From JAEZFI01 sp044508215 (GTDB lineage Bacteria; Actinomycetota; Acidimicrobiia; Acidimicrobiales; Microtrichaceae), in contig JBIQID010000002.1 in assembly GCA_044508215.1 (NCBI GenBank), positions 1 to 64,000 of the forward strand: a stretch of DNA of 64,000 bases, written 5' to 3'. Shown here piece by piece: positions 1 through 7,206 of this stretch. Under the pieces are notes generated by a model. It worked only from the letters and a program-made list of their open reading frames with translations, was not told the origin of the DNA and did not search any database. Made by a program: the position numbers and the translations under genes. Position 1 is the stretch's first letter. Every line of letters begins with the position of its first letter.

Positions 1-1548
1 CGACAGGTACACCTCGCTGTAGCGCTCCTCGTAGAACATCTCCTGCCACTGGCGGACCATGCCGAGGTAGGCGTTGTTCAGGAGGGCGACCTTCACCGGG
101 ATCCGCTCGGTGGCGGCGGTGACCAGCTCCTGGGCGGTCATCTGGAAGCACCCGTCGCCGTCGACGGCCCACACGGTGCGCCCCGGCATGCCGGCCTTGG
201 CGCCGATCGCTGCGGGGATCGAGAACCCCATGGTCCCGAGGCCGCCCGAGTTCACCCAGGTGTAGGGGTGGCGGAACGTCCAGTACTGGGCGGACCACAT
301 CTGGTGCTGCCCGACCCCCGAGGTCACGATCGTGTCCTCGGGCGACAGGTCGCGGAGCTGCTCGATGACGTACTGCGGCTTGAGCTGCTCGCCGGGCGCG
401 GACTGCTCGTAGGTGAGCGGGAAGCGCTCCTGCCACTCGGCGATCTGACGGCGCCAGGCGGTGCGGTCGGGCTGCGACGCGAGGCCTCCCGCATCGTTCA
501 CGAGGCGGACCAGCTCCTCGATCACCAGGCGGCAGTCGCCCACGATCGGCACGTCGGGCCGCCGGACCTTGCCCAGCTCGGCCGGGTCGATGTCGACGTG
601 GATGATCTTCGCCTCGGGGGCGAACCCGGAGAGCTTGCCGGTGACCCGGTCGTCGAACCGGCTGCCGAGGGCGATGAGCAGGTCGGCCTCCTGCATCGAG
701 GTGACCGCCGTGTAGTTGCCGTGCATCCCCGGCATGCCGAGTGCCAGCTCGTGGTCGTCGGGGAACGCACCCCGCGCCATGAGGGTGGTGACGACCGGGA
801 TGCCCGTGGCTTCGGCGAACGCACGCAGCGCCTCCGCCGCACGCGCCTTCAGGATGCCGCCACCCGCGTAGATGACGGGGCGGACGCTCCGGCCGATCAG
901 GTCGACGGCCTCACGGATCTTCTTCGGGTGGCCCTTCGTGGTGGGCTTGTAGCCCGGGAGCCCGGCCGACACCTCGTCGTCGGTGGGCCAGTACCAGTTC
1001 ATGGCGGAGTTCGGGTTGGTCGGGTCGACGACGTCCTTCGGGATGTCGACCAGCACCGGACCGGGGCGACCCGTGGTGGCGATGTGGAACGCCTCGCGGA
1101 TCACCCGGGGGATCTCGTCAGCGGACGTGACCAGCTCGTTGTGCTTCGTGACCGACCGGGTGATGCCGACGATGTCGGCCTCCTGGAAGGCGTCGGTACC
1201 GATCGCCGCGTACGGGACCTGGCCGGTGATGCACACCATCGGGACCGAGTCCATGTAGGCATCCGCGAGCGGGGTGACGATGTTCGTCGCCCCGGGGCCC
1301 GAGGTCACCATCGCCACGCCCGGCCGACCGGTGGCGTGGGCGTAGCCCTCGGCCATGTGCCCCGCCCCCTGCTCGTGGCGCACGAGGATGTGCCGGATCG
1401 GGCTGTCGAGGATCGGGTCGTAGACCGGCAGGATGGCGCCGCCGGGGAGCCCGAACACCACCTCCACGCCCTCCATCTCGAGCGCGTGGATGAGGGCTCG
1501 CCCGCCGTCGATCGGGGCGCCGGGTTCGGGTGGTCCGTGCTGGGTCAT
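1..1548 (-). CDS. ilvB: Acetolactate synthase large subunit, 3'-truncated
   Basis: This is the catalytic subunit of acetohydroxyacid synthase, the first common step of valine, leucine and isoleucine synthesis, using thiamine diphosphate. 516 codons are in the window; the family is usually near 600 residues, so the C-terminus lies beyond the left edge. Visible signatures are the N-terminal VVFGLPGGAILP, the catalytic Glu in VRHEQGAGHMAEGYA, the FAD-binding middle region with GSRFDDRVTGK, and the ThDP/Mg site GDGCFQMTAQEL. The ATG at 1546-1548 is preceded by an AGGAG ribosome-binding site (1554-1558). A leader peptide and attenuator occupy the 190 nt upstream. ilvN and ilvC may follow to the left, which is an inference from other actinobacteria. 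Confidence 0.97.
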   Translation of the reverse strand, partial: MTQHGPPEPGAPIDGGRALIHALEMEGVEVVFGLPGGAILPVYDPILDSPIRHILVRHEQGAGHMAEGYAHATGRPGVAMVTSGPGATNIVTPLADAYMDSVPMVCITGQVPYAAIGTDAFQEADIVGITRSVTKHNELVTSADEIPRVIREAFHIATTGRPGPVLVDIPKDVVDPTNPNSAMNWYWPTDDEVSAGLPGYKPTTKGHPKKIREAVDLIGRSVRPVIYAGGGILKARAAEALRAFAEATGIPVVTTLMARGAFPDDHELALGMPGMHGNYTAVTSMQEADLLIALGSRFDDRVTGKLSGFAPEAKIIHVDIDPAELGKVRRPDVPIVGDCRLVIEELVRLVNDAGGLASQPDRTAWRRQIAEWQERFPLTYEQSAPGEQLKPQYVIEQLRDLSPEDTIVTSGVGQHQMWSAQYWTFRHPYTWVNSGGLGTMGFSIPAAIGAKAGMPGRTVWAVDGDGCFQMTAQELVTAATERIPVKVALLNNAYLGMVRQWQEMFYEERYSEVYLS

Positions 1549-1632
1549 CTCTGCTCCTGTGAGCGCCGGTCCGATCTGGACCGGTGGATTCTGTCGTGTG
1601 GCTGGTCGGGTCGGAAACCGGGCGTCTGCCCG

Positions 1633-1665
1633 AAAACTGGAACGACCCCCCGTGGAGGGAGGTCG
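1633..1665 (-). terminator. Attenuator terminator hairpin in the ilvB leader
   Basis: On the minus strand the 9-bp arms CGACCTCCC and GGGGGGTCG (1657-1665 and 1643-1651, one G-U pair) enclose a 5-nt loop and are followed by an interrupted T tract, TTCCAGTTTT. It lies between the leader peptide and ilvB, as expected of an intrinsic attenuator. The competing antiterminator pairing could not be assigned with certainty. Confidence 0.65.
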
Positions 1666-1667
1666 GA

Positions 1668-1702
1668 GCGCACGCGCGGGAGGTTGGCGGGATCGCGTGC
1701 GC
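1668..1702 (-). promoter_or_regulatory. Leader hairpin directly after the leader-peptide stop
   Basis: GCGCACGCG (1694-1702) and CGCGTGCGC (1668-1676) form a perfect 9-bp stem with a 17-nt loop. It begins one base after the leader-peptide stop codon, so a ribosome paused on the Val codons or released at the stop would affect its folding. A role as pause or competing hairpin in attenuation is inferred. Confidence 0.6.
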
Positions 1703-1738
1703 TTAGTGCACTACTACGAGTCGGCCGCCTGCGGGCAT
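1703..1738 (-). CDS. Branched-chain amino acid leader peptide (11 residues)
   Basis: The ORF reads MPAGGRLVVVH and stops with TAA. Four consecutive codons for Leu-Val-Val-Val sit just before the stop, followed by two hairpins and then ilvB. This is the arrangement of a ribosome-mediated attenuator that senses charged tRNA-Val and tRNA-Leu, as known for ilvB operons in Corynebacterium. There is no Shine-Dalgarno sequence. A TACGCT hexamer ends 6 nt before the ATG, so the transcript probably begins at the A of the start codon (leaderless). The function is inferred from sequence and position only. Confidence 0.75.
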   Translation of the reverse strand: MPAGGRLVVVH

Positions 1739-1743
1739 GTGGC

Positions 1744-1750
1744 TAGCGTA
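1744..1750. promoter_or_regulatory. Bidirectional -10 element (TAGCGTA)
   Basis: On the plus strand TAGCGT (1744-1749) ends 6 nt before the GTG of the MFS gene. On the minus strand TACGCT (1750-1745) ends 6 nt before the ATG of the ilvB leader peptide. The two hexamers overlap by five bases, so one symmetrical TANNNTA could serve both directions. A minus-strand -35-like TTGTCC lies at 1769-1774 with an 18-bp spacer. No good plus-strand -35 was seen. Confidence 0.6.
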
Positions 1751-1755
1751 CCGCC

Positions 1756-2952
1756 GTGCCACCCCCCGGGACAACGATCGATCCGGCCACGGAACCGCCC
1801 GTGCGGCCGACCGGCTCCCTCCGTGCCCTCCTCTCGGTGCGGCTGGTGGCGAACGTCTTCCACCGCTTCCCCTACGTGCTGCTCACCCCGCTGAGCGGCG
1901 GCCTCGGCGTGTCGGTGGGCGCGACGACCACCGTGTTGGGCCTGCGTGAGCTGGGCGGCCTCGCCTCGCCGATGATCGGGCGCTGGGCCGACGCGGGGCA
2001 CGCACGGCGAGCGATGACCTGGTGCGCCGCCGGGACGGGCCTCTTGTGCCTCGCCGTCTGGGCAGGGCCGCCGCTCTGGCTCTTCGCGGTCGTGATGGTG
2101 CTGAGCGGCGTCTCGAAGACGGGCAACGACGTCTCGCAGTCGGCGTGGATCGCGCACCGGGTGCCCTTCGAGCGACGTGGCCGGGTGCTCGGCTTCACCG
2201 AGCTCACGTGGGGCGGCGCGTTCCTCGTCGGGATCCCCGCCTGCGCCTGGCTGACCGACCGCTACGGCTGGCGTGCGCCGTTCGCCGTGCTCGGCGTCGC
2301 CCTGGTGGTGGGAGCCGCCTGGCTGTGGTCGTCCACTCCCCCCGACGCCGTGGAGGATCCGCTCGACACCACGAGCTGGCGGGACTGGCGGCCGCCGGAA
2401 GGATCGCTCGGCCTCTTCGGGTTCGCCGTCCTCCAGCCGTTCGCCCAGATGATGGTCTTCGCCGTGGCGGGCGACTGGTTCGTGACCTCCCTCGGCATGT
2501 CGCTCTCCGGCCTGGGGCTCAACACGGCGCTCCTCGGGGTGGGCGAGGTCCTCGGCACCCTCACCAGCGCGTCGGCCGCCGACCGGATCGGCAAGCGGGT
2601 GGCCGCCATGATCGGCGTGGGCATCCTGGTGCCGTGCTGCGCTGCGATGGGCCTCGTCGGCGACCGGGCGGTCGTGGGCGTCGTGCTCCTGGTGGTGGTC
2701 GCCATCGGGTTCGAGCTGAGCTGGGTGTCGGCCCTCCCCCTCTTCACCGAGGTGGCGCCCGACCGCCGCGCCTCGATGCTGGGCGCCTTCTTCGCGGTGT
2801 CGACGGTCAGCCGGGCGATCAGCTCGGCGGTGTCGGGTTGGATCTACACGGCGGGCGGCATCGCCACGGTGGGCATCGTCACCTCGACCGTCGCCGCCGT
2901 GCTGTTCGTGACGCTCGCGACCCGGGTCACCGAGCCGGCACCCGCGCGGTGA
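1756..2952 (+). CDS. Major facilitator superfamily transporter
   Basis: This 398-residue integral membrane protein has about twelve hydrophobic segments and the MFS architecture. The cytoplasmic loop after segment 2 carries GRWADAGHARRAM, a variant of MFS motif A. There is no long soluble tail. The substrate cannot be predicted; similar proteins are annotated as drug or metabolite exporters. The GTG start at 1756 sits 6 nt after a TAGCGT -10 and has no ribosome-binding site, so a leaderless mRNA is likely. Because the gene shares its -10 region with the ilvB leader, an amino-acid-related substrate is conceivable but unproven. Its 3' end overlaps the convergent pstS by 26 nt. Confidence 0.85.
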   Translation: MPPPGTTIDPATEPPVRPTGSLRALLSVRLVANVFHRFPYVLLTPLSGGLGVSVGATTTVLGLRELGGLASPMIGRWADAGHARRAMTWCAAGTGLLCLAVWAGPPLWLFAVVMVLSGVSKTGNDVSQSAWIAHRVPFERRGRVLGFTELTWGGAFLVGIPACAWLTDRYGWRAPFAVLGVALVVGAAWLWSSTPPDAVEDPLDTTSWRDWRPPEGSLGLFGFAVLQPFAQMMVFAVAGDWFVTSLGMSLSGLGLNTALLGVGEVLGTLTSASAADRIGKRVAAMIGVGILVPCCAAMGLVGDRAVVGVVLLVVVAIGFELSWVSALPLFTEVAPDRRASMLGAFFAVSTVSRAISSAVSGWIYTAGGIATVGIVTSTVAAVLFVTLATRVTEPAPAR

Positions 2953-3964
2953 TCTCCCCCAGCTGGGCGATCGCGCGGTCGACGAGCCGGGCCGGGAGCG
3001 GCGCGAACCCGACGGTGGGCGCCAGCGGCTGCGCGTCGGTGAGGAGGAAGCGGAGGTACTCCACGAGGGCGTCGCGGGTCGCCTCGTCGGGCTGCTCCGC
3101 CTCCACCAGCACCCACGTGGGAGCGGTGATCGGGTAGGCGTCGGCGCCCGGCGCGTCGAGCGGGCTGAACGTGAGGTCCGGCGCGACCTCGACCGACTCG
3201 AGCGCCGCCGTGGCGCCCGGCAGCTTGGCCTCCACCATGTTCCCCGCCCGGTTCCGCAGCCGCACCCGGGTGAGGTCGGCGGCGGCGGCGTCGGAGAGGT
3301 CGACGTACCCGATGGACCCCGCTGTCGACGCGAGCAGCGCCGCGACGCCGCTGTTCTTCTCAGCGGCGAGAGCACCCCGGGGCCAGCTGACCGTGTCGCC
3401 CGCTCCCAGGCGCCACACGTCGGGCGCGGCCCGCTGGAGGTAGGACGTGAAGTTGTTCGTGGTCCCCGAACCATCGGAGCGCACCACGGGCACCACCCCG
3501 GTCGGCGGCAGCTCCAGGTCGGGGTTCAGCTCGGCGATCCGGGGGTCGTCCCAACGGGCCACGTCGCCCTGGAACATCGCGGCCACCAGGTCTGCGGTCA
3601 GGTCGATCCTCTCGATGCCGGGCAGGTCGAACGAGACCGTGATCGGAGCGGCCGCCACAGGGAAGTACAGGACCTCGCCGTCGAAGGAGTCGGCCTCGTC
3701 GGGTCGGATCAGGCTGTCGGTGCCGGCGAACGCGACGTTGCCCGCGGCGAGGTCCTTCTTGCCGGCGCTCGAGCCCGACTTCGTGTAGTTCACGACCGCG
3801 TCGGTCCCGGTGGCGGCAAAGGCCCCGATGGCCGTCTGCTGGAACGCGTCCTGGAACGACGAGCCCGAACCGTTGACCGTCACCACGTCGCCCGCGCCGC
3901 AGCCCGCCGTGGCGAGCGCCACGACGCCGAGCACGGCGATCAGGCGGATCCGGGAGGTGCGCAC
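2927..3964 (-). CDS. pstS: Phosphate ABC transporter substrate-binding lipoprotein PstS (copy at the operon end)
   Basis: The 345-residue protein binds inorganic phosphate outside the membrane and delivers it to PstCA. A lipoprotein signal peptide ends at ALATAGC, giving a lipid-anchored Cys. Phosphate-site motifs are visible: SGSSF near residue 33, the stretch TKSGSSAGKKDL, and RSDGSGTTNNF near the middle. It lies one base after pstA in the same operon and is the second PstS paralogue. The other is encoded first in the operon, and the two share the conserved motifs but differ in length. The 3' end overlaps the convergent MFS gene by 26 nt. Confidence 0.95.
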   Translation of the reverse strand: MRTSRIRLIAVLGVVALATAGCGAGDVVTVNGSGSSFQDAFQQTAIGAFAATGTDAVVNYTKSGSSAGKKDLAAGNVAFAGTDSLIRPDEADSFDGEVLYFPVAAAPITVSFDLPGIERIDLTADLVAAMFQGDVARWDDPRIAELNPDLELPPTGVVPVVRSDGSGTTNNFTSYLQRAAPDVWRLGAGDTVSWPRGALAAEKNSGVAALLASTAGSIGYVDLSDAAAADLTRVRLRNRAGNMVEAKLPGATAALESVEVAPDLTFSPLDAPGADAYPITAPTWVLVEAEQPDEATRDALVEYLRFLLTDAQPLAPTVGFAPLPARLVDRAIAQLGEITARVPAR

Positions 3965-3965
3965 G

Positions 3966-4922
3966 TCAGCGGGCGAGGTCGACCGAGAACCGCTTCGTCA
4001 CGAAGCGCGCCACCAGCGTGAGCACCATCACCACCAGGATCAGCGTGAGCGCCGCGCCCCACGCGATCTCGGTGCCTCCCGGCTGGGTGGCGTTGTTGTA
4101 GATCTGCGACGACAGCGCCGTGTTCTGGCCGAACAACGACCAGTTCACCGCCGTCACCGAGCCGATCGCGAAGAGGATCGGCGCGGTCTCGCCCGCCGCA
4201 CGGGCCACCGCGAGCATGCAGCCGGAGGTGATCCCGGGGAGCGCCGCGGGCAGCACGACCTTCACGATCGTGCGCCACTTCGGTGCGCCGAGCGCGGACG
4301 ACGCCTGCCGGAGCGCGTCGGGGACCAGCCGCAACATCTCCTCGGTGGAGCGGACCACCACGGGCAGCATGAGGCATGCGAGGGCCAGCGAGCCGGCGAG
4401 CGCAGACCGGCCGCCGCGGCCCAGCGGCACCACCCAGATCGTGTAGAGGAAGATCCCCATCACGACGGAGGGGACGCCCACCATCACGTCGGTGAAGAAG
4501 CGGATGATCCGTGCCAGCGGCTGCCGCCCGCCGAACTCGTGCAGGTACACCGCCGCCAGGATCCCGAGCGGGATCGAGAACGCAGCGGCGAGGCCGGTGA
4601 TCAGGAGCGTCCCGTAGATGGCCGGCCACATTCCGGGCGTGACGTCGATCGGTGCGGTGGTCGACGGGTCGATGCCGAAGTACTCGGCCTTGTCGGCCAG
4701 GTCGGCCGCGGCGATGTTCGACGGGATGTCCTCGGTCCACCAGTCGAGGCTGGCGACCAGGTGGAAACCCTTCGTGACGAGCAGCACCAGCACGATGACG
4801 AGCGGCACCGCTGCCACGAGCAGGGATGCGGCCATCAACCCCGTAGCGATGCGGTTCCGCACCCGGCGGCCCCGCGAGAGCGTCCCGGTGAGGCTGGTCG
4901 AGGCGACGTCCACGGCGGCCAT
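3966..4922 (-). CDS. pstA: Phosphate ABC transporter permease PstA
   Basis: This is an inner-membrane permease subunit of the Pst phosphate importer, 318 residues with about six membrane segments. The binding-protein-dependent transport domain includes an EAA-loop sequence, DALRQASSALGAPKWRT, which contacts the ATPase PstB. The large periplasmic loop near residues 55-100 (WWTEDIPSN, PGMWPAIYGT) is typical of PstA. The ATG at 4920-4922 overlaps the pstC stop by one base (TGATG), so translation is coupled. No pstB follows: the next gene is a second pstS, so the ATPase must be encoded elsewhere. Confidence 0.95.
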   Translation of the reverse strand: MAAVDVASTSLTGTLSRGRRVRNRIATGLMAASLLVAAVPLVIVLVLLVTKGFHLVASLDWWTEDIPSNIAAADLADKAEYFGIDPSTTAPIDVTPGMWPAIYGTLLITGLAAAFSIPLGILAAVYLHEFGGRQPLARIIRFFTDVMVGVPSVVMGIFLYTIWVVPLGRGGRSALAGSLALACLMLPVVVRSTEEMLRLVPDALRQASSALGAPKWRTIVKVVLPAALPGITSGCMLAVARAAGETAPILFAIGSVTAVNWSLFGQNTALSSQIYNNATQPGGTEIAWGAALTLILVVMVLTLVARFVTKRFSVDLAR

Positions 4923-5905
4923 CAGCGGGTCCCCAGGGTGCGGGCGTCGATCCGGCGCACCAGCTGCTTGGCGCCGATGTTGACCACGATCGTGAGGACG
5001 AAGAGGACCACCCCGAGACCGATCAGCGCAGCGGTCTGCAGCCCGGTCGACTCGTTCAGGTTCCGGGCGATGATCGACGGCATCGCCTCGCCCTGTGCGA
5101 AGAGGTTGGCGACGATCTGCGGGCTGGCGCCGATCACGAGCGCCACGGCGATCGTCTCCCCCATCGCCCGACCCAGGCCCAACATCACGGCGCCCACCAT
5201 GCCGCCCGTGGAGTGGGGGAAGACCACGCCGCGGATCATTTCCCAGCGGGTGGCGCCGAGGGCGAGCGCGCCGTCGCGGTCGTTCGCCGGCACCGTGGCG
5301 AACACCTCCCGCATGATCGACGTGATGATCGGGACGATCATCAGCGCGACGATGAGCCCGGCGGTCATGAAGCTCATCCCCGAGCTGTGGCCGAAGACGC
5401 TCCGCAGCACGGGCACCCCCTCCACCGCGTCGGCGATCGAGTTGAACACGTCGGCGATCCACGGTCGGAGCACCAGGAAGCCCCACAGGCCGAACACCAC
5501 CGACGGCACGGCGGCGAGCACGTCGAGCACGGAGGTGATCCACGTCCGCAGGCGCCGCGGCACCACCTGGGTGACGTACAGGGCGATGCCGAGGCTGATC
5601 GGCACCGCCACCACGATCGCGATCGCCGAGACGACCACCGTCCCGTAGAGCATCGCGAGCGCCCCGTACGAGTCGGTGTTCGGGTCCCACTCGGCGCTCG
5701 TCAGGTAGCCCAGGCCCTCGTGCCGGAAGGCGGGCCACGCCTTCTGCGTCATCGAGATGGCGATGGCGGCGAGGACCAGGAGGACGGTGAAGCCCGCTGC
5801 GGCGGTGAACCAGCGGAACGCGCGGTCCGCACGCTGGATGCCCCGGCTCCCCTCGAGGGAGACGGGGTCGAGGGCGGTGGGGGAACCGCCGAAGAGCACG
5901 CTCAT
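4922..5905 (-). CDS. pstC: Phosphate ABC transporter permease PstC
   Basis: This is the second permease subunit of the Pst importer. It has an N-terminal membrane segment (FTVLLVLAAIAISM), a periplasmic loop (ALGYLTSAEWDPNTDSYGA-like region) and a C-terminal transport domain with the EAA loop NDRDGALALGATRWEM. I prefer the ATG at 5905 (MSVLFGG, 327 residues) because the AGGA at 5916-5919 lies about 10 nt upstream. An in-frame ATG at 5914 is only one base from that ribosome-binding site. A strong hairpin separates pstC from the upstream pstS. Confidence 0.93.
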   Translation of the reverse strand: MSVLFGGSPTALDPVSLEGSRGIQRADRAFRWFTAAAGFTVLLVLAAIAISMTQKAWPAFRHEGLGYLTSAEWDPNTDSYGALAMLYGTVVVSAIAIVVAVPISLGIALYVTQVVPRRLRTWITSVLDVLAAVPSVVFGLWGFLVLRPWIADVFNSIADAVEGVPVLRSVFGHSSGMSFMTAGLIVALMIVPIITSIMREVFATVPANDRDGALALGATRWEMIRGVVFPHSTGGMVGAVMLGLGRAMGETIAVALVIGASPQIVANLFAQGEAMPSIIARNLNESTGLQTAALIGLGVVLFVLTIVVNIGAKQLVRRIDARTLGTR

Positions 5906-5925
5906 CGTGGCCATTTCCTAGCAGG

Positions 5926-5961
5926 ACGGGGGTGGAGGCCGGAAACGGCCCCCACCCCCGT
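5926..5961 (-). promoter_or_regulatory. Intercistronic 16-bp hairpin between pstS and pstC
   Basis: Arms ACGGGGGTGGGGGCCG and CGGCCTCCACCCCCGT pair over 16 bp with one G-T wobble around a 4-nt loop (TTTC in the RNA). No T run follows and the pstC ribosome-binding site is just downstream. It probably blocks 3' exonucleases or partially terminates, so that PstS is made in excess over PstC and PstA. Confidence 0.7.
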
Positions 5962-5969
5962 GGCCGGGG

Positions 5970-7070
5970 TCATGCGTGGATCTCGTCCAGCTGCTCGAGC
6001 GCCGCCTCGACCATCGCCTCGGGGAGTGCGGCGTAGCCGACGGTCGGCGCCAGCTCCTGGCCCTCGGTGAGGAAGAACTCGAGGTACCCGACGAGCAGGT
6101 CGACGGTCCGCTGGTCGGGCTGCGACGCCTCGACGATCACCCAGGTGGGCGCGGTGATCGGGTAGGCCTCGGGACCGTCGGCGTCGAGCGGGTCGTAGGT
6201 GAGGTCGTCGTCGAGCTCTGCGCCGGCGAGCGCCGCCGACGCGGCGGGCAGCTTCGGTGCGACGAACTCGCCCGACGAGTTGCGGATCAGCGCCGTCGAC
6301 AGGTCAGCCGAGGCGGCGTCCGCGAGGTCCACGTAGCCGATGGAGCCCGCCGTGGAGGCCACCAGCGCCGCGACGCCGCTGTTCTTCTCGGCGCCCTGCA
6401 TGCCGGAGGGCCACTGCACGGTGTCACCCGAGCCCAGGGTCCACGCGTCGGGCGCCGACTTGGTGAGGTACTTCGTGAAGTTGTTCGTGGTGCCGGAGCC
6501 GTCCGAGCGGTGCACGACCGTGATCCGGGTGGAGGGCAGATCGGCGTCGGGGTTGTCGGCGGCGATCGCCGCGTCGTCCCAGGTGGTGATGCTCCCGCCG
6601 AAGATGCCGGCGAGGGTGTCCGGCGACAGGCGCAGCTCGTCGACGCCGTCGAGGTTGTAGGAGATCGTGATCGGTGCAGCTGCGATCGGGAAGTACAGGA
6701 CCTCGGAGCGGAAGTCCGCCATCTCGGCGTCCTTGATCAGGCTGTCGGTCCCCGCGAACGCCACGGTGCGTGCGGCGAGGTCCTTCTTCCCGGCGCTCGA
6801 GCCGGACTTCGTGTAGTTCACGGTCGCGCCGGGCGCCGCGCTCCGGAACGCGTCGATCACCGTCTGCTGGAGCGCGTCCTGGAACGAGGCGCCGGAGCCG
6901 TTGATCGTGCCGTCCAGTTCGCCGAGGTCCACCTTCGTGGCCCGCTCGCTGCTGCCGCCGCCTCCTGCACCGGCGTCGTTCGAGTCGCTGCTGCTGCAGG
7001 CGCCGGCCGCGAGTGCCAGCGCCAGGGCCGCAGCGACCAGCGCCTTCGAGCGCTTTCGAGTGGTGTTCAT
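5970..7070 (-). CDS. pstS: Phosphate ABC transporter substrate-binding lipoprotein PstS (first gene of the operon)
   Basis: This 366-residue extracytoplasmic phosphate-binding lipoprotein has a signal peptide ending at LALAAGAC and a Ser/Gly-rich linker. Motifs are SGASFQDALQQTV, TKSGSSAGKKDL and RSDGSGTTNNFTKYL, the same as in the paralogue at 2927-3964. The start is chosen at ATG 7068-7070, because AGGAGG lies 5 nt upstream and the signal peptide begins there. The ORF stays open upstream to 7151 without coding support. It is the promoter-proximal gene of pstS-pstC-pstA-pstS, and a PHO-box-like repeat lies upstream at 7158-7175. Confidence 0.95.
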   Translation of the reverse strand: MNTTRKRSKALVAAALALALAAGACSSSDSNDAGAGGGGSSERATKVDLGELDGTINGSGASFQDALQQTVIDAFRSAAPGATVNYTKSGSSAGKKDLAARTVAFAGTDSLIKDAEMADFRSEVLYFPIAAAPITISYNLDGVDELRLSPDTLAGIFGGSITTWDDAAIAADNPDADLPSTRITVVHRSDGSGTTNNFTKYLTKSAPDAWTLGSGDTVQWPSGMQGAEKNSGVAALVASTAGSIGYVDLADAASADLSTALIRNSSGEFVAPKLPAASAALAGAELDDDLTYDPLDADGPEAYPITAPTWVIVEASQPDQRTVDLLVGYLEFFLTEGQELAPTVGYAALPEAMVEAALEQLDEIHA

Positions 7071-7120
7071 GCTCTCCTCCTGAGGGGGGTCGGTGTCCCG
7101 CACGTGACCGGACGCCGCGC

Positions 7121-7126
7121 AACCTA
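7121..7126 (-). promoter_or_regulatory. Candidate -10 of the pst operon (TAGGTT)
   Basis: On the minus strand TAGGTT fits TANNNT and lies about 50 nt upstream of the pstS start, 31 nt downstream of the PHO-box-like repeat. No good -35 is visible, which would suit an activator-dependent promoter. Confidence 0.35.
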
Positions 7127-7157
7127 GGAAGGCCAGTTGTCCGCCCGGCATGGCCTG

Positions 7158-7175
7158 GGTGAACCGGCGGTGAAC
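7158..7175 (-). promoter_or_regulatory. PHO-box-like direct repeat (PhoP site)
   Basis: On the minus strand GTTCACC occurs twice (7169-7175 and 7158-7164) with an exact 11-bp period: GTTCACCGCCGGTTCACC. Direct repeats of GTTCACC every 11 bp are the known binding units of PhoP in Streptomyces. The site lies upstream of pstS and also 19 nt upstream of the -10 of the divergent gene at 7207, so it could control both under phosphate limitation. Confidence 0.75.
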
Positions 7176-7194
7176 CCCTCACGAAACGTTCCCG

Positions 7195-7200
7195 TACGCT
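7195..7200 (+). promoter_or_regulatory. -10 element (TACGCT) of the EEP-family gene
   Basis: TACGCT ends 6 nt before the GTG at 7207, the same spacing as at ilvB and the MFS gene. The PHO-box-like repeat covers the region where the -35 would lie. Confidence 0.5.
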
Positions 7201-7206
7201 CCGGAG

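Noticed and set aside
268..1746. Long plus-strand reading frame of 492 codons opposite ilvB
   Set aside because: It is antisense to clearly conserved ilvB sequence and encodes low-complexity Arg/Val/Asp-rich protein without domains; a shadow frame of GC-rich DNA.
1714..3474. 586-codon minus-strand frame across the MFS gene and pstS
   Set aside because: Composition (Arg/Pro/His-rich) and lack of motifs show it is an antisense shadow of the MFS transporter and a wrong frame of pstS.
4136..4160. GTTCACCGCCGTCACC inside pstA as a second PHO box
   Set aside because: Only the first unit matches GTTCACC and it lies within coding sequence.
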